Made by a program: the position numbers and the translations under genes
NCBI RefSeq assembly: GCF_963676685.1
Contig: NC_092344.1
Coordinates: 93,154,749 to 93,218,748 of the forward strand
From: Mytilus edulis
Taxonomy: Eukaryota; Mollusca; Bivalvia; Mytilida; Mytilidae
DNA length: 64,000 nt
Direction of reading: 5' to 3'
In this document: positions 1-12,060 of the stretch, piece after piece
How the letters are laid out: each line of letters starts with the position of its first letter
How positions within the stretch are numbered: position 1 is the stretch's first letter
The notes under the pieces: model-generated
What the model was told of the DNA's origin: nothing
What the model saw: only the letters and a program-made list of their open reading frames with translations
The model's database searches: none

Positions 1-1000
1 GTCGTTACAAATGTATTGAAAGCTAGACTGGAAATATATATTAAAACATTGAGTTGATGTGTACATGTCTTCATTCAAATGCATTGACTGATAAAAAAAA
101 AGGGGGGCTTCAACTTCCACCCCTCTCTGTGAATTTGTTGTTTGAGTGTTTGAATATGGAGTTTGTTAATAAATAGCTGCACTGTAAGCGCATGATATGT
201 CCTGATTCCTTTTAAGCTTGCTTAAAGGTTGAACTATTTTGTTTTGTACAATTATTAGTCTATTTGTTTTCTCATTTCATTTGTTTAATATTTGTCATTT
301 TAAGGTACGTCTTTTATAGCTGACTGTGCTGTATGAGCTTTTGTCATTGTTGAAGGCTATTTGGGGACCTGTAGTTGTTAATCTTGTTTTAAATTTTGGA
401 ATGTAGCTGAAGTCAACCGACATAGACAATTCACCCAAGTTTTATAAAATGATGTGGAAGTGTTTATGTGAATAATTGAGATGGGAAATGAGGAAAGTGT
501 CAAAGTGACAACAACCCTACCATAGAGTAGACAACAGCTGAAGGCCTCCAATGGGTTTTCAATGTAGCCAGAAACTCCTGCACTTATAGGTGTCCAAAAA
601 CTATAAAATCCCTTCTTTTTTTTTAGCATATATAAAAATTCATAACACAGAAATGTATAATCTGAAATTTATTACAATCAAAAGGGACCTTAGGTCAATA
701 GTGTAAACAATTCACCAAAGTTTAATTAAAGGTGATGGATGCATTTTTGTGTTATTGTTCAAAATTGGAAAATTCTCTCTTTTTTAAGGACAAAATCTCT
801 CTTCATAACATGGAAATGAAAATTCTAAGATTTTTAATAACGATGTGGAGCTTATGTCAATAGATATAAACATTTCAACAAATTTTCTTGAAAGTAGGGG
901 GAAGTGTGTTCTAGTTAATGTCTGAAGTGTGGATGATGGACTGATAGACAACAGTATACTATATTATGTTGTGTGTGAGACATTGGTATAATAAAATGGT
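1..1000. other. Non-coding, repeat fragments
   Basis: Apart from two SINE-like pieces (302-372 and 468-590) I see only A+T-rich unique sequence with no frame of interest. Confidence 0.6.
468..590 (+). repeat. SINE-like element, family 2
   Basis: 'gagatgggaaatgaggaaag', 'gtcaaagtgacaacaaccct' and 'agacaacagctgaaggcctc' mark this family. Further copies: 12396-12600 (+, head duplicated), 35130-35258 (-), 39045-39170 (-), 47385-47432 (-, fragment) and 54475-54525 (-, fragment). Confidence 0.65.
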
Positions 1001-1009
1001 TTCGAATGA

Positions 1010-2140
1010 ATAATGATTAGAAACTGTTTAATGCAGTTATTGAGGGGACGACAGTGAAGAAATTCCTGAGATCAATGCGTTTGAATCCTAAGAATTCAAT
1101 TTTTGTTGAAATGAAACAAAGTTCAATTTTTGACACTTTGGATCTTAATGTAGACCAATTTGAAAAAGGGACAATCCTGTGCAATTGAATATTTCTTGCT
1201 ATTGTGCAATACTGTGCAATTAAAAATTTCTTGCTATTGCACAATACTGTGCAATTGGAGATTTCTTGCTATTGTGCAATACTGTGCAATTGAAGATTTC
1301 TTGCTATTGCAGAATACTGCGCAATTGAAAATTTCTTGCTATTGCACAATACTTAGTATAATAATTTTTGACCCCGATTTGGACCAACTTGAAAACTGGG
1401 CCCATAATCAAAAATCTAAGTACATGTTAAGACTCACCATATCAAAGAACCCCAAGAATTCAATTTTTATTAAAATCAAGCTTATTTTAATTTTGGACCC
1501 TTTGGACTTTAATGTAGACCAATTAGAAAACAGGACCTAAAATTAAGAATTTGGACATGGTTAGATTTGGCATATCAAAGAAGCACAATACCGTAATTCA
1601 TTTTTTTTATGAAATCAAACAAAGTTTAATTTTGGCCCCTTATTCCTTGGGACCAAAACTCCAAAATTAATCCAAACCTACCTTTTGTGGTCATAAACCT
1701 CTATAGATTTCTATTAACTTATACTAAAGTTATTGTTCAAAAACCAAGAAAAATGCTTATTTGGGGCCTGTTTTTGGCCCCTAAATCCTACACTGTTGGA
1801 ACTAAAATTACCAAAATCTATCCCATCCCTCCTTATGTGGCCATAGACCTTATGTTAAAATATCATAGATTTCTGTTTACCAATACTTAAGTTATAGAGC
1901 AAAAACCAAAAACAATGCTAATTTGGCCCCTTATTCCTAAACTGTTGAGACCAAAATACCCCAAATCAATCCCACCCTTCCTTTCATGGTCATAAATCTT
2001 GTGTCTAAATTTCATATATTTCCATTTTACTTTTACTGAAGTTAGAGTGCGAAAACCGAATATCTTTGGATGAAGACGATGATGCCAACGTGATACCAAT
2101 GTACAACCAAAAAGTTTTCAATTTTTGCAGTTGTATAAAA
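1010..2140. repeat. Modular interspersed repeat with internal minisatellite
   Basis: It is built from repeated modules: 'ttaatgtagaccaatttgaa'-type segments at 1145 and 1509, and about 145-bp modules carrying 'ttggccccttattcct'-type strings at 1633, 1774 and 1923. It closes with a GACGATGATGCC tract (2073) and TACAAC...GTTGTATAAAA (2101-2140). The reading frames it contains are short and change between modules, so it is not coding. Confidence 0.6.
1179..1353 (+). repeat. Minisatellite, five 35-bp units
   Basis: GTGCAATT starts at 1179, 1214, 1249, 1284 and 1319, each followed by 'tttcttgctattg' and 'aatact'. The 35-bp period is not a multiple of three, so the apparent frame at 1160-1540 changes at each unit and is not a gene. 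Confidence 0.85.
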
Positions 2141-2559
2141 ATGATGTCAAATCAAATTTTTAATGGAGTTTGCAACAGTAATTATTCAACTACTCATTTT
2201 AATACATCATAAAGTATTAAAGTGTAAATGTCATACAGTCATGGTGATGATGCCTCCGCTAGCATATAACGTATATAAAGGTACAAAAATCAAGAACTGT
2301 AAAAGTGAAGCTGCTAAAAATTGAACTTAAACCAAGTTTAGAGGTACAGGTAATAAGCATTGTATACACATTTCACTAAATTTAGTTGAGACAAACTTGA
2401 GAAATTTTTCCATTTGTGAAAGGGGATAACCCTAGAATGATAATCAAAGTGCTTGTAATCACTGAATGGCTATTAAAGACTGCTTAAATTTATCAGTTGG
2501 TAGTAAAGTGAATTTTGCATTGTATATTGTATATATAGCATTATTTTAAGTCGATTCAA

Positions 2560-3085
2560 CTACTATTCTGGACAGAGAAAGATAACTCCAATTTTCAAAG
2601 AAGATTTCATAAAGCAATGGTTTTAGGTAATATTAATTCAACAACCATTCTGGACAAAGAAAGATAACTCCAATTTATTGTCTTGAATCTACAAAAATGT
2701 TTGTTTTAGGCCCTCAATTCCTCGACTGTTTGCCCCATAACCCACAAAATAGACCCCAGACTTCTACTTATGGTATTAAATATTATGGTACAGTTTCAGA
2801 ACAATTGAAATACTTATACACAACTTTTTGTACTGACACAAGATTAATGCTTGTTTTGGGCACCTTTAGAACCCTTATTCATAAACCTTAGGGACTATAT
2901 ATATATATAACCGCCCCAAAACAATCCCAAGCTTCCTTTTATGATTATAAATATTATGTTATAATTTAATGGCTTCCTTTTTACTTATACTGAAGTTATT
3001 ATCTGGAAACCATCCGTCTTGGGAAGACGACGACAAGATACCTACATGTATTTCAACTGCAAAAATTTCTGTGGTTGTATTAAAA
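2560..3085. repeat. Second, more diverged member of the modular repeat
   Basis: Segments such as 'gttttaggccctcaattcct' (2703), 'cccaagcttccttttatgat' (2927) and 'gggaagacgacgacaagata' (3020) follow the order of the repeat at 1.0-2.1 kb and end in 'gtggttgtattaaaa'. A duplicated 'caaccattctggacaaagaaagataactcc' type string occurs at 2560 and 2640. Confidence 0.5.
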
Positions 3086-5160
3086 TTTCAAATATGTACA
3101 ATGAAATATAGTTTCAAAATTGATAAGCCTAGATAGGCCTTTTAATTTTTTCCCCACATAGTTGAAGGACCATTTACACTCAGGACCGAGTCATAAGTAG
3201 GCAGTACAGTCTACAGATGTATTAAAACAACCTAGCATCATATTGCCAGTAGTGGGAGTAGCATTCTCGGGTAAATTTGTTCTTTTTTTTTATAATATGT
3301 TTGGTTCAAATCAAAATAGAATGCTTTTATCTCCCTAATACTTACATTGTAAATAGAGGTGGTACTACTTTGACAAATCCTTGTACATGAGAGTTTTCTG
3401 TCAAATCTTTATTTCACAAAGAATGAATTGCATAACAATGAACTGAGCTCAAAGCAAAGTACTTTAATAATACACTTAGACAAAGAGCTAAATCCAGTGA
3501 TATACTTTGTACTACAGGTCCTTCATTAACATCCATTGACCAAAACCATATCTCAACGACATTCCATACTACATGGTTGGATTCGGAAGTCCTGAAAAAG
3601 ACATGATTTTTTTTAACATATTTTAAGTATATATATACACAGGTTAAAACTTTCTTGTTGTATAATCATTCCGTATCTAGCAACTATCAATTTGCTTAAT
3701 GCACATATTGATATATGTTGAGTGTACCTCTGTTGGAAATAAGAACACACAAACCTCCACCTAGTTTTACTCAATGGACAAAACATTCAAAACTATAAAA
3801 TATTATAGATCTAAGACTTGTCAGTGTCTATTTACCATTGCCACTGAATCAGTGATATATGTATTGTACACACAATTATATACATGCAAGACTAAAATTG
3901 TAAAGTACATACATGTACATGTTTGTATATAAGACTAAAACTGACATTCAGTCTTTACAACATCTTCATTCCCAAAGTCATTTTCAAATCTGACTTCATG
4001 GTAAAATAAGATTCCATATCTACAACCAATTAAAAGGAAAAATCCCTCTGATAGACTAGCATTTAAATCCGATTTCTAAAATGGAAGCTAGGTCACCTTG
4101 GAACTTAGAACTTAAAAAAATCAAACAATATATCTGATATATTTCAAATGCATGTACATGAAATAATATAAATCTCTAAAATTCACCATATTGTTCCCTT
4201 TTTCATCTTCTGTTAGATACTGTATATCTAGTGGCAGATCCAGAAATTTTCTTAAGTGGGGGCCCACTGACTGACCTAAGAGGGGGCTTGCTCAAGTCAT
4301 GATTCAGTGATTCCCTATATAAGCAACCAAATTTTTTCTCAAAAAGCAGCCCCCCCCCCCCTAAATCCGCCTCTGATATCAACCTCTAGATGTCTTTCAA
4401 TTACATTCAGTTTAGTGTGGGTTGATCTTTGATTGTTGTACATGTTACAACCAGATTCCCGGCAGGGGGCAACTTTGTAAGACCGCAGAGGTTCAAGCTT
4501 AGATTTTGAAATAAGGGGGAAAATGTAACCGTTTCAATTTATAAAACAGGTTCAACATCATTTCTATACATATATAAACATAGATATATTCTAAATTGTG
4601 GACACACCTTCATTAAATATTCTACTTCAATTAGTGGAGGAGATCAAATTAAAAAGTTGCAATGGTTAAATACTCCAATCACAGTCTTTCCTGCTAAAAT
4701 CTCATGTGTAGAATGTGATAAACGGTTTTTGGGTCTATATATTGTCCTTGATATTGAGGTTATTTTGACACAGCAAAATATAAAGAAAATGTAAACTATG
4801 ATCTGGAAATTGACTTCGTTTTCCCAAAATACGCCCACTTAAACTGAACTTTAAATGCAAAAGACCTCTAAATGGCTATTGCTAAATAAAAGATTAGTCC
4901 TTGATTATACATGTACATGATATTAAAGAATTCATGAAATTTACACTGATTCTGTCAGTTGAATGGACTAGAATGAGATAAGTTATATACATGATAGACA
5001 TAAAGGTTTTTTCCAACAGTTGTGGTGTAAATTAAATTAGTTGTATTTTATGGATGATATATTTATGTACATTTGTATATACATGTATGTAAATCATTGG
5101 CTCTTCAACCAATGATATTTTACAATATCGATTATTTGTTTATTTTTCTAATGTTGGTAT
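3086..5160. other. Non-coding intergenic or intronic sequence
   Basis: A+T-rich sequence with one recognised repeat (4235-4380). Frames such as 4644-4838 on the minus strand show no domain. Confidence 0.55.
4235..4380. repeat. Dispersed repeat with G-rich and C-rich runs
   Basis: 'agtggcagatccagaaattt' through a run of C to 'taaatccgcctctgat' is a common mussel repeat whose two ends are partly complementary (GGCAGATCC / GGATTTAG-type). Confidence 0.4.
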
Positions 5161-5162
5161 TT

Positions 5163-5491
5163 TTCAGCATACTAAAAATGTTTTAACACAACACGAGCAC
5201 AAGCTTGATAGGGTGTCCTCACACAGGGTTTCCGATGGCTGTCCCCATTTTCCCAATTTGCGAAAAAATAATACTTGTGGCGATAAAAATTCGTCATTTG
5301 CTAAAGAATTTGGCGAAAGAAATATAAAGAAAGATTTATTTTCCTCCTTCTTGTTTATTTACTTTTTTCAAGTTTCTCGGACTTTAACTTATCAGACAAT
5401 ACTCGGAATTCACCTTGACCTCATTAAGATTTTGACAGAAAATCAATTATCAGCTGATTGCAATTTACAGCTATCGACAACGAAGGACTAA
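5163..5491 (+). other. Unassigned open stretch, possible exon or repeat
   Basis: After TTTTTCAG at 5167 a frame stays open for about 108 codons, with an ATG-less start, and stops at 5491. The first half (CPHFPNLRKNN, CGDKNSSFAKEFGERN) is more G+C rich than its surroundings; the second half is hydrophobic and low complexity. I recognise no domain, and it does not resemble the missing PLXDC N-terminus. It may be chance. Confidence 0.15.
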
Positions 5492-5630
5492 TTAATAAAG
5501 GTGTTGATTGAATTGTTTGACAAAATGATATGGTTGAATGGCTTCCACTAAATGTCACATACAGGAGTTATTTACCACTTTTCGACTCGCGTGTTTGAAG
5601 AACTCTTTTGATGTCTCCTCTCCATGTATA

Positions 5631-6081
5631 GGCCCAAGACCACAATTAATGACCCTGCTTTTCGTTGTTCACGAATATAGTTCCCTTTAATTATAGTGTA
5701 TTTTTTCTTTATTTTTTTTCTTTCCCTTTCTCATTCATTTCTTAGCTTTTCTGGGGTGGGAATGAAAGAAGAGAGCTGAAATAAACTTTTGGATGTTTTA
5801 TTTTAACTGATTTTAATAAGGAAAGAGTGATTAGGCCAGGTGCAAAAAGGTTATATTTACACTTTTCGGAACATCTCTTGACTTGCCTATAGGGGTATGG
5901 ATGTGTATTGGCCAAATTTGTATGATGTAAACATGCAATTTTTCTGAAAATTGCATATGTTTTGGGACTTGAACTGTACATTACTCACACAAAAAATTAG
6001 ACAAAAAGAACAGTTAAATTTTTTTTAATGCGACAAAACGTTATAAAGAAATGATAGAAGAATTAATTGTGGTCTCGGGCC
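5631..6081. mobile_element. MITE, copy 1 (GGCCC...GGGCC ends)
   Basis: This 451-bp element begins GGCCCAAGACCACAATTAAT and ends with the inverted form ATTAATTGTGGTCTCGGGCC. A second copy of nearly equal length lies at 6947-7399 in the same orientation. Frames inside it are not genes. Confidence 0.75.
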
Positions 6082-6946
6082 TGTAAAGATAGTTTAGAAA
6101 AGAAAGCTGTTGTTGTGACAATAAATGTTAAAGGGCAAGAAAAATCTCCGATTTAAAACTTGAATTATCCTTTGACTTTGATGTAAGTAATTGATCAGGG
6201 AGACTACTTTAAAGTCGTTTGAGTGACACGCGTGTTTCAAGCATAGTTTTATGTCTCAATTTTTTCATTTAAGATGGTCAAGATGGTGATTATGAAGAGG
6301 GGGGGGGGGGGGGGGGGAATGCATTCTGGCGTCACAATTTCAAATGACATAGGATAACATATGATCTGTCCATATACATGTATGAGGGTAGAAATGGGGG
6401 TATCTTATTGAAGTATTCTTGCCAAATGAAGATTAAACAGTAATTCTTAGACATGACCATAAAAGAGGGGGGATAGGACCTTTATCGGGACTCCGGGATC
6501 GGGTGTTTTTAAGCTCGGGATTACCCCCCCTCATAAAATTTACACTTTTTTCAAGACGATTAAAAAATCAGCTGAATTTGACAAATCACACTATTTGTTT
6601 TCCAAAAATAACCGTAATTGGATGGGGGTTCTGTGTATTCACATTATTTGAACAACTCTCCTTGGGCCGAGAAAAAAAAGATCCGTGTTTCAGGTAACCT
6701 GACCAACCCTGTTTTTTAGCCCCGACCCTAACTTTTTTATTGGATCTTTCAAAAAAAAAAAAAAATAATAATTATCAACCGACCCTGTTTTTGACACAGG
6801 CTTCTGATAAATGACACAATATTTTTTCTCTCTTGCTTCCTCTTGCATAGAAAGCCAGTAAAACATTTTATTAATGTCAAAAGGTATTCCAAATAGGTTA
6901 AAATCCAAGAAATTTGCACAGCAGGTGCTTCAAAAACATTGCAAAT

Positions 6947-7399
6947 GGCCCAAGACCACAATTAATGACCCAGCTTTTCGTTGTTCACGAATGTAGTTCC
7001 TTTTAATTAGAGTGTATTTTTCCTTAATTCTTTTTCTTTCCCTTCCCCACTCATTTCTTAGATTTTATTGGGTGGAAATGAAAGACGAGAGGTAAAATAA
7101 TTTTTTGGATGTTGTATTTAAACTCATTTTGATATGGAATGAGTGATTAGGCCAAGTGCAAAAAGGTCATATTTACAGTTTTCGGAACATCTCTTGACTT
7201 GTCCATAGGGGTATGGATGTATATTGGCTAAATTTGTTAAAGTGATTGCTTCAATCTTTCTGAATTTTGGATATATTTTTAGACTAGTGCTATACATTAA
7301 AGACACACAAAAAATTTGACAAAAGTGCATGGTGCAATTTTTTTAATGATACAAAATGTTCTAAAGAAATGATAGAGAAATTAATTGTGGTCTGTGGCC
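6947..7399. mobile_element. MITE, copy 2 (GGCCC...GGCC ends)
   Basis: This is a 453-bp copy of the element at 5631-6081, with the same terminal inverted repeats. It is flanked on both sides by AAAT, a likely 4-bp target duplication. Confidence 0.75.
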
Positions 7400-7439
7400 A
7401 AATGGCACACTTCCCGTTTTTGAAACTAATTATGGATGC

Positions 7440-7832
7440 GGACTTGGAAAAAACATGATAAATACTCAATAACTCAAATATGAAATTTTGAATCATCACC
7501 AAAAAGTATACAGATATTAAGATTAATGTAACTAAGAAGTGTTTAAAGTTTTAAGCCATAATCAAGAATTGTTTTTGAGATACGGTGTGACATGTGAAAA
7601 AAACACCCCCCTGTTTAAGTTACAATGTGCCGTAACTCAAAAAGCTTTAATCTTATTTTCACCAAAAAGTATACAGATCATGTGACCATCATAAGAAACA
7701 ACTATATTAAGTTTCATGAAATTTGGATAAGTCGTTCTCAAGTTACGGTGCCACATGTTTAGGCTGGACAGACAGACGGACACCTGACATTTGTATACCA
7801 TAATACGTCCCGTCTTTGACGGACGTATAAAA
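7440..7832. repeat. Interspersed repeat ending in a TACGTCC hairpin
   Basis: It has two modules about 160 bp apart, each with 'caccaaaaagtatacagat' (7497 and 7658), then 'ggacagacagacggacacc' and a terminal hairpin TACGTCCCGTC-TTT-GACGGACGTA followed by TAAAAA. I recognise it as a dispersed mollusc repeat. The left border is uncertain. Confidence 0.55.
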
Positions 7833-7999
7833 AGCAGTACTAAGCGTGCATGTTACGCCAGAAACATATTCAAAGAATAAAGTTTTATAACTTCTTAATG
7901 TCATATCCAATATTTATCAAAACCTATAGGGGAGTTACATGTATCTTACTTCCTATATTTTTTCGTGGATGTCAATACACCTAATCGCTATTTATTCCA

Positions 8000-9540
8000 T
8001 AGCGGATAAATTCTAAAATTACACAACTTTTTCATCCAGTTGAAGCTATCTGGGGGCCGTTGAAACAATTCACCATGCACAATACTTTTTAATGAGACCC
8101 GTTTTAACTTATTGTAAATACTTTAAACAAAATATTTTTTTACTTCAATTTTCAATTTCGAAAAATAGTGGATCATACTCTATTAAAGTTTCTTGATGAT
8201 CGCTTTCTAAAGTTTTTCCTCCCTCAGCTCTCTAGTAAAAAACCTTTATTTTCAGTCGCATGACCCAAACAGAAAGTTGTACATACAGTGTATGACTGTT
8301 TTTCCCAGATTTGACTAAATAGCGATAATTAAATAAAGTGTAATTTCCGGGATTGTTGAAAACTTGCATATTCATCACTATCTGATTTTGTGGTTTTAAC
8401 AATCCAGACAGACAAATGGCAATAAGGTGTTTAGGAAAACATGACCTAAAACCTCCTTCATATAAGACAAAAAACATGGGAACTCATACTGAATGGTCAA
8501 ATGTGTTCAATATGAGAATTTCAATTAAAAGATGGTAAAATCACAAATCAGCCGTTAATGTAAATGGACTATAAGTATGACTTTTTTTTAGCAAATTTAA
8601 AGGGAAATGACGGGGAAGGGGCAAATTAGCTTTCAAGGGGAGCAAATGCTGTTTAAATTGGTAAGCAGGTTTTAAATATAGAGGGAAAGTGGAGTCATCT
8701 TTTTGGACTTTAGTTATATGTAAATATAACTTATGTAGACTTACCTTCTACTTCTATAGACTATTAAAAAAAAACACACACAACCTCGGAACTATTTCTA
8801 ATTCACTTGGACTACTGATATGCAAACCTAAAAACAAAAAGAAAAATATCATAAAATAGTGATTGAAAGATTCATAACACTTTGAAAGGATAAATCAGAC
8901 ACGTGTTACACGGGGAGCATGTTTGTTTACAAATAATAATGTCACGTGATCGCGCACTGACCTCGCCCTTACAATTCACTAATACATGTACATAACCATT
9001 TTCATGCAAACATGCAACGTGAATGTGATTGGTTATCAAATAATACAAAAATAATGCATGAACCGTTGAAGAAGAAATTGTTTCATCAAATAGATTGGAT
9101 TTTCACTTTCGACACGAATAGGTCGAGTTGACATTCCTGTCATCGGAGATAGTATTGAGATAAATGGGATAAAACGGACCGTCGAAAAGGTCTAGAGTAG
9201 CACATCAGTAGAACCCTAACATAAATAAGTAATACTTACCAACATTTCTCTAATTGATAACCTTTAGAACTGAAATTTCACAAAAATACCGGTAAATAAT
9301 TTTGTTGTGATGCTGGTTAAATTGGCGCTAAATAAATATTCTTAATCCTATTGCTTCATGTAAAAAAAATGTATAGAATTGAATTCGACTACAGTTCAGA
9401 ATAAAAAAACGTGAATATGCAAAAGCCAGGTAATATGTTAATGATAAAGCGTGTATAAATTTTCGTAAACGAAGTTACCCGTATACTTCACCAAGAATTA
9501 CATTTGAGCGCAAAGTTCTGTATGTGTGATCCGGTTGGTT
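8000..9540. other. Non-coding, locally CpG-richer stretch
   Basis: No gene recognised. 8880-9200 holds more CpG (cacgtgatcgcgcactgacc) than its surroundings, and donor-like sites for the minus strand lie at 8741 and 9235. A minus-strand 5' exon is possible but unsupported. Confidence 0.3.
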
Positions 9541-9550
9541 TATGTAACAT

Positions 9551-9620
9551 AATTTAGACTGGGATCCTGGCTAATCTTGACCTTACGACGCGCAGCTAGA
9601 TTGGGCCGGATCCCAGGCTA
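9551..9620. mobile_element. 70-bp hairpin element flanked by a 9-bp direct repeat
   Basis: TAGACTGGGATCC on the left and GGATCCCAGGCTA on the right are inverted repeats that close a hairpin. ATGTAACAT occurs directly on both sides (9542-9550 and 9621-9629), as a target-site duplication would. Confidence 0.6.
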
Positions 9621-9689
9621 ATGTAACATGGTAGAACTCAGGGTAACGGAATTTTTTGCGTTGCTATTAGATCATTGAGGCCATCTATT

Positions 9690-10115
9690 TTTATTGCGGG
9701 TTCCACATATTTAAATCGGAATTATAGAAAAAATGGAATGTTGTGAGCAGAATCAAAACAGAAATGATGAACACTGCAACATTTCCAGTTAAATAGGATG
9801 GAGTATCTGTGTATTGACATTATTTGTAAAACTCTCCTTATTCATGTGAAGCGTGTGCTTTACATTGAGGCTTATTCTTTACATCGAGGCTTATTATGCT
9901 AATCATTGACGCCACAGTACTTCAACCAATCAGACAATGTTTATTTGGGGCATTCGATCGATTTTAACTCAGATTTTGGAATATTTCAATCGAAATTATA
10001 GAAAAATGGAATGTTGCTGGTACATATAAAATAGAAAATGATGAATACTTTTAGCTAAAGATAATTTGGATGGGGGTTCTGTGTATTCACATTATTTGCA
10101 CAACTCTCCTTACTG
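9690..10115 (+). repeat. Tandemly duplicated segment of about 265 bp
   Basis: 9690-9850 and 9955-10115 share 'aattatagaaaaaatggaat' and '(g)gatgg(g)ggttctgtgtattcac' in the same order. A third partial copy of the second motif is at 6617-6665. Confidence 0.55.
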
Positions 10116-10227
10116 ATGCCATATTTTGGAATTTCCGTGACCTAAATGGTTCGCGAAAATTAATATTTTTATATATAGTATAGTAAAGATATACATAGAA
10201 ACTTTGTATTGAGAATAAGCAACAGCA

Positions 10228-10460
10228 CGGATGCTACGTGAAGAGCTTGGTCTTTTTATCTTCCCTGAGTACCTAAGATATCCCTTGTGCTGTGGGGTTC
10301 GTGTCTCCAATCTTTGGAATTTATGTCCTTGTTTTAAGTGGTTGCTCGTCTGTTCGCCGTTTTTTGTCAAAACTTTGCCTGTCTCTTTTCAACTTATGCA
10401 TCTTGATCCTCCCTTGAATTTTGGCTCTGCTTGTCATACAGTTTATTTTCGTTATACTAT
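10228..10460 (+). repeat. Solo Penelope-like 3' tail (diverged)
   Basis: The pieces 'ttccctgagtacctaagat', 'gtggggttcgtgtctcca' and 'gtctgttcgccgtttttt' line up in order with the 3' tail of the retroelement copies at 24 and 42 kb, in the opposite orientation. It has diverged heavily. Confidence 0.4.
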
Positions 10461-10806
10461 TAATAGGCAATTCTGTTTCCCATATATCAATACAATACAA
10501 TCAATACAATACTTGGTGAATAATAATAGTTTGTGTACTAGTACTTGGATTATTTCTGGTACCGACACATAACTGCATAAATTTGACATCGTTCTACTGA
10601 TATTATTTAGTAGGACAAGAATTCTAATATCATCTTTTTAGATTAAATATAGTTTTACATGTATGATCACGTAACGTGTTGTTATCCCTATTTCCGTTAA
10701 TTTACCATCTTCATTTAACACCAAAACCAAAACTGGTACAAAGCAATTAACAGAAGTCACAAATTAAATGATAATTTTTCTAAATTGATACCATTTCACT
10801 GTTTAG

Positions 10807-12028
10807 ATTCCCGATACTAATATCTCGGCAGAAAACTGGCCTGTTAAGATCGGACTGTCTGACGCATTTTATTATGATGTTGACAGTTTTTTCGGTAAGT
10901 GATTTTTTTTTAAATTTATTTACTGCAGAGGCAATCGACAGTTCTTAAACAGAAATAGAGTTGCTTATTATTTCGCGTAATATTTAGCATACATTTTGTA
11001 ACTCGTATTCTCAATGCCTACAGAAAATATATGTCGTAAATTTTAAACAAAGAACCGTGAATTATGGGGAATTGATAACAGTATAGGATGATTTTGAGTT
11101 CTATACATTTACTTTTGTGTAGAAGATCAAGAACATGCAAGGATAAATCTCAAGTAAAGGGGTTCTTGTTTCGTGTTATTTGAGAAATTTACATGATAAA
11201 CCTTCGTCGACGGTCAGTCATTTCGTTCAAAAATATTTGCAATATTTTCTCAGGTACTTTGAAAATTGGCTCTATGGGAGTAAAGATATATGACAAAAAC
11301 AAAACAAAACACAAATGGATTGCTTCATGCTTTAATTTTGTCAGAAGCTTAGCAGTGATGAGTTGTAACGAGTTCTAATGATGTGTTCAATATGTTGAAT
11401 AACGCAATGTTTCTTCACACGTTTCTGCAGTACAACTAAACAGAATGACATCGCATCTGGTACGCAATGAGCGTAATGACAAACGCACTTTTTGTCTCTT
11501 ACATCCTGTTTTCCGATACTTTGAAACATGAATGGGAGAGTATGCTTTGAACGACAACGCGTGTAACTCTTTGCTTGCTTACAAAATGAAAACTAAATTT
11601 TTATAAAAATATAAAATTTAGAGAAGATGTATTTTTGTATTTAGGAAAAATTAGATACATAGTGAAATACCATACTGTTGAATTCAACTTGACGAGCTTA
11701 GAAGATAATAAAGTGGTCATTCTGGATCCTGTACCAAGTACGTAACAAATTGATTTTATTCAAACGTAATGTTTTTACATGGAATGTGAAAGAAAAATTT
11801 CTATGTAATGCCCTTATGCCAAAAAAAATATAATTATTGTAAGGGACTCCCGGAAATTTTAATGATAAAACCTTAATTTAATTTTTGTTTAAACCCACAT
11901 CACACGAGGAAATCCGATAATCAAGTTAGTGATGGAGCATATTTCTATAAAACAATAAACGAAATTAAAACAAAAAATCAAATTTCGAATTCTTCGAAAT
12001 GTTAACAGTGTAGTGTATTGTTGTTGTT

Positions 12029-12060
<32 letters not shown>

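Noticed and set aside
1160-1540. 126-residue + frame
   Set aside because: It covers the 35-bp minisatellite and modular repeat; the period is not a multiple of three and there is no domain.
8741-9240. 5' exon or promoter of a minus-strand gene
   Set aside because: Donor-like sites and slightly higher CpG are present, but no coding sense or partner exon was found to the left.
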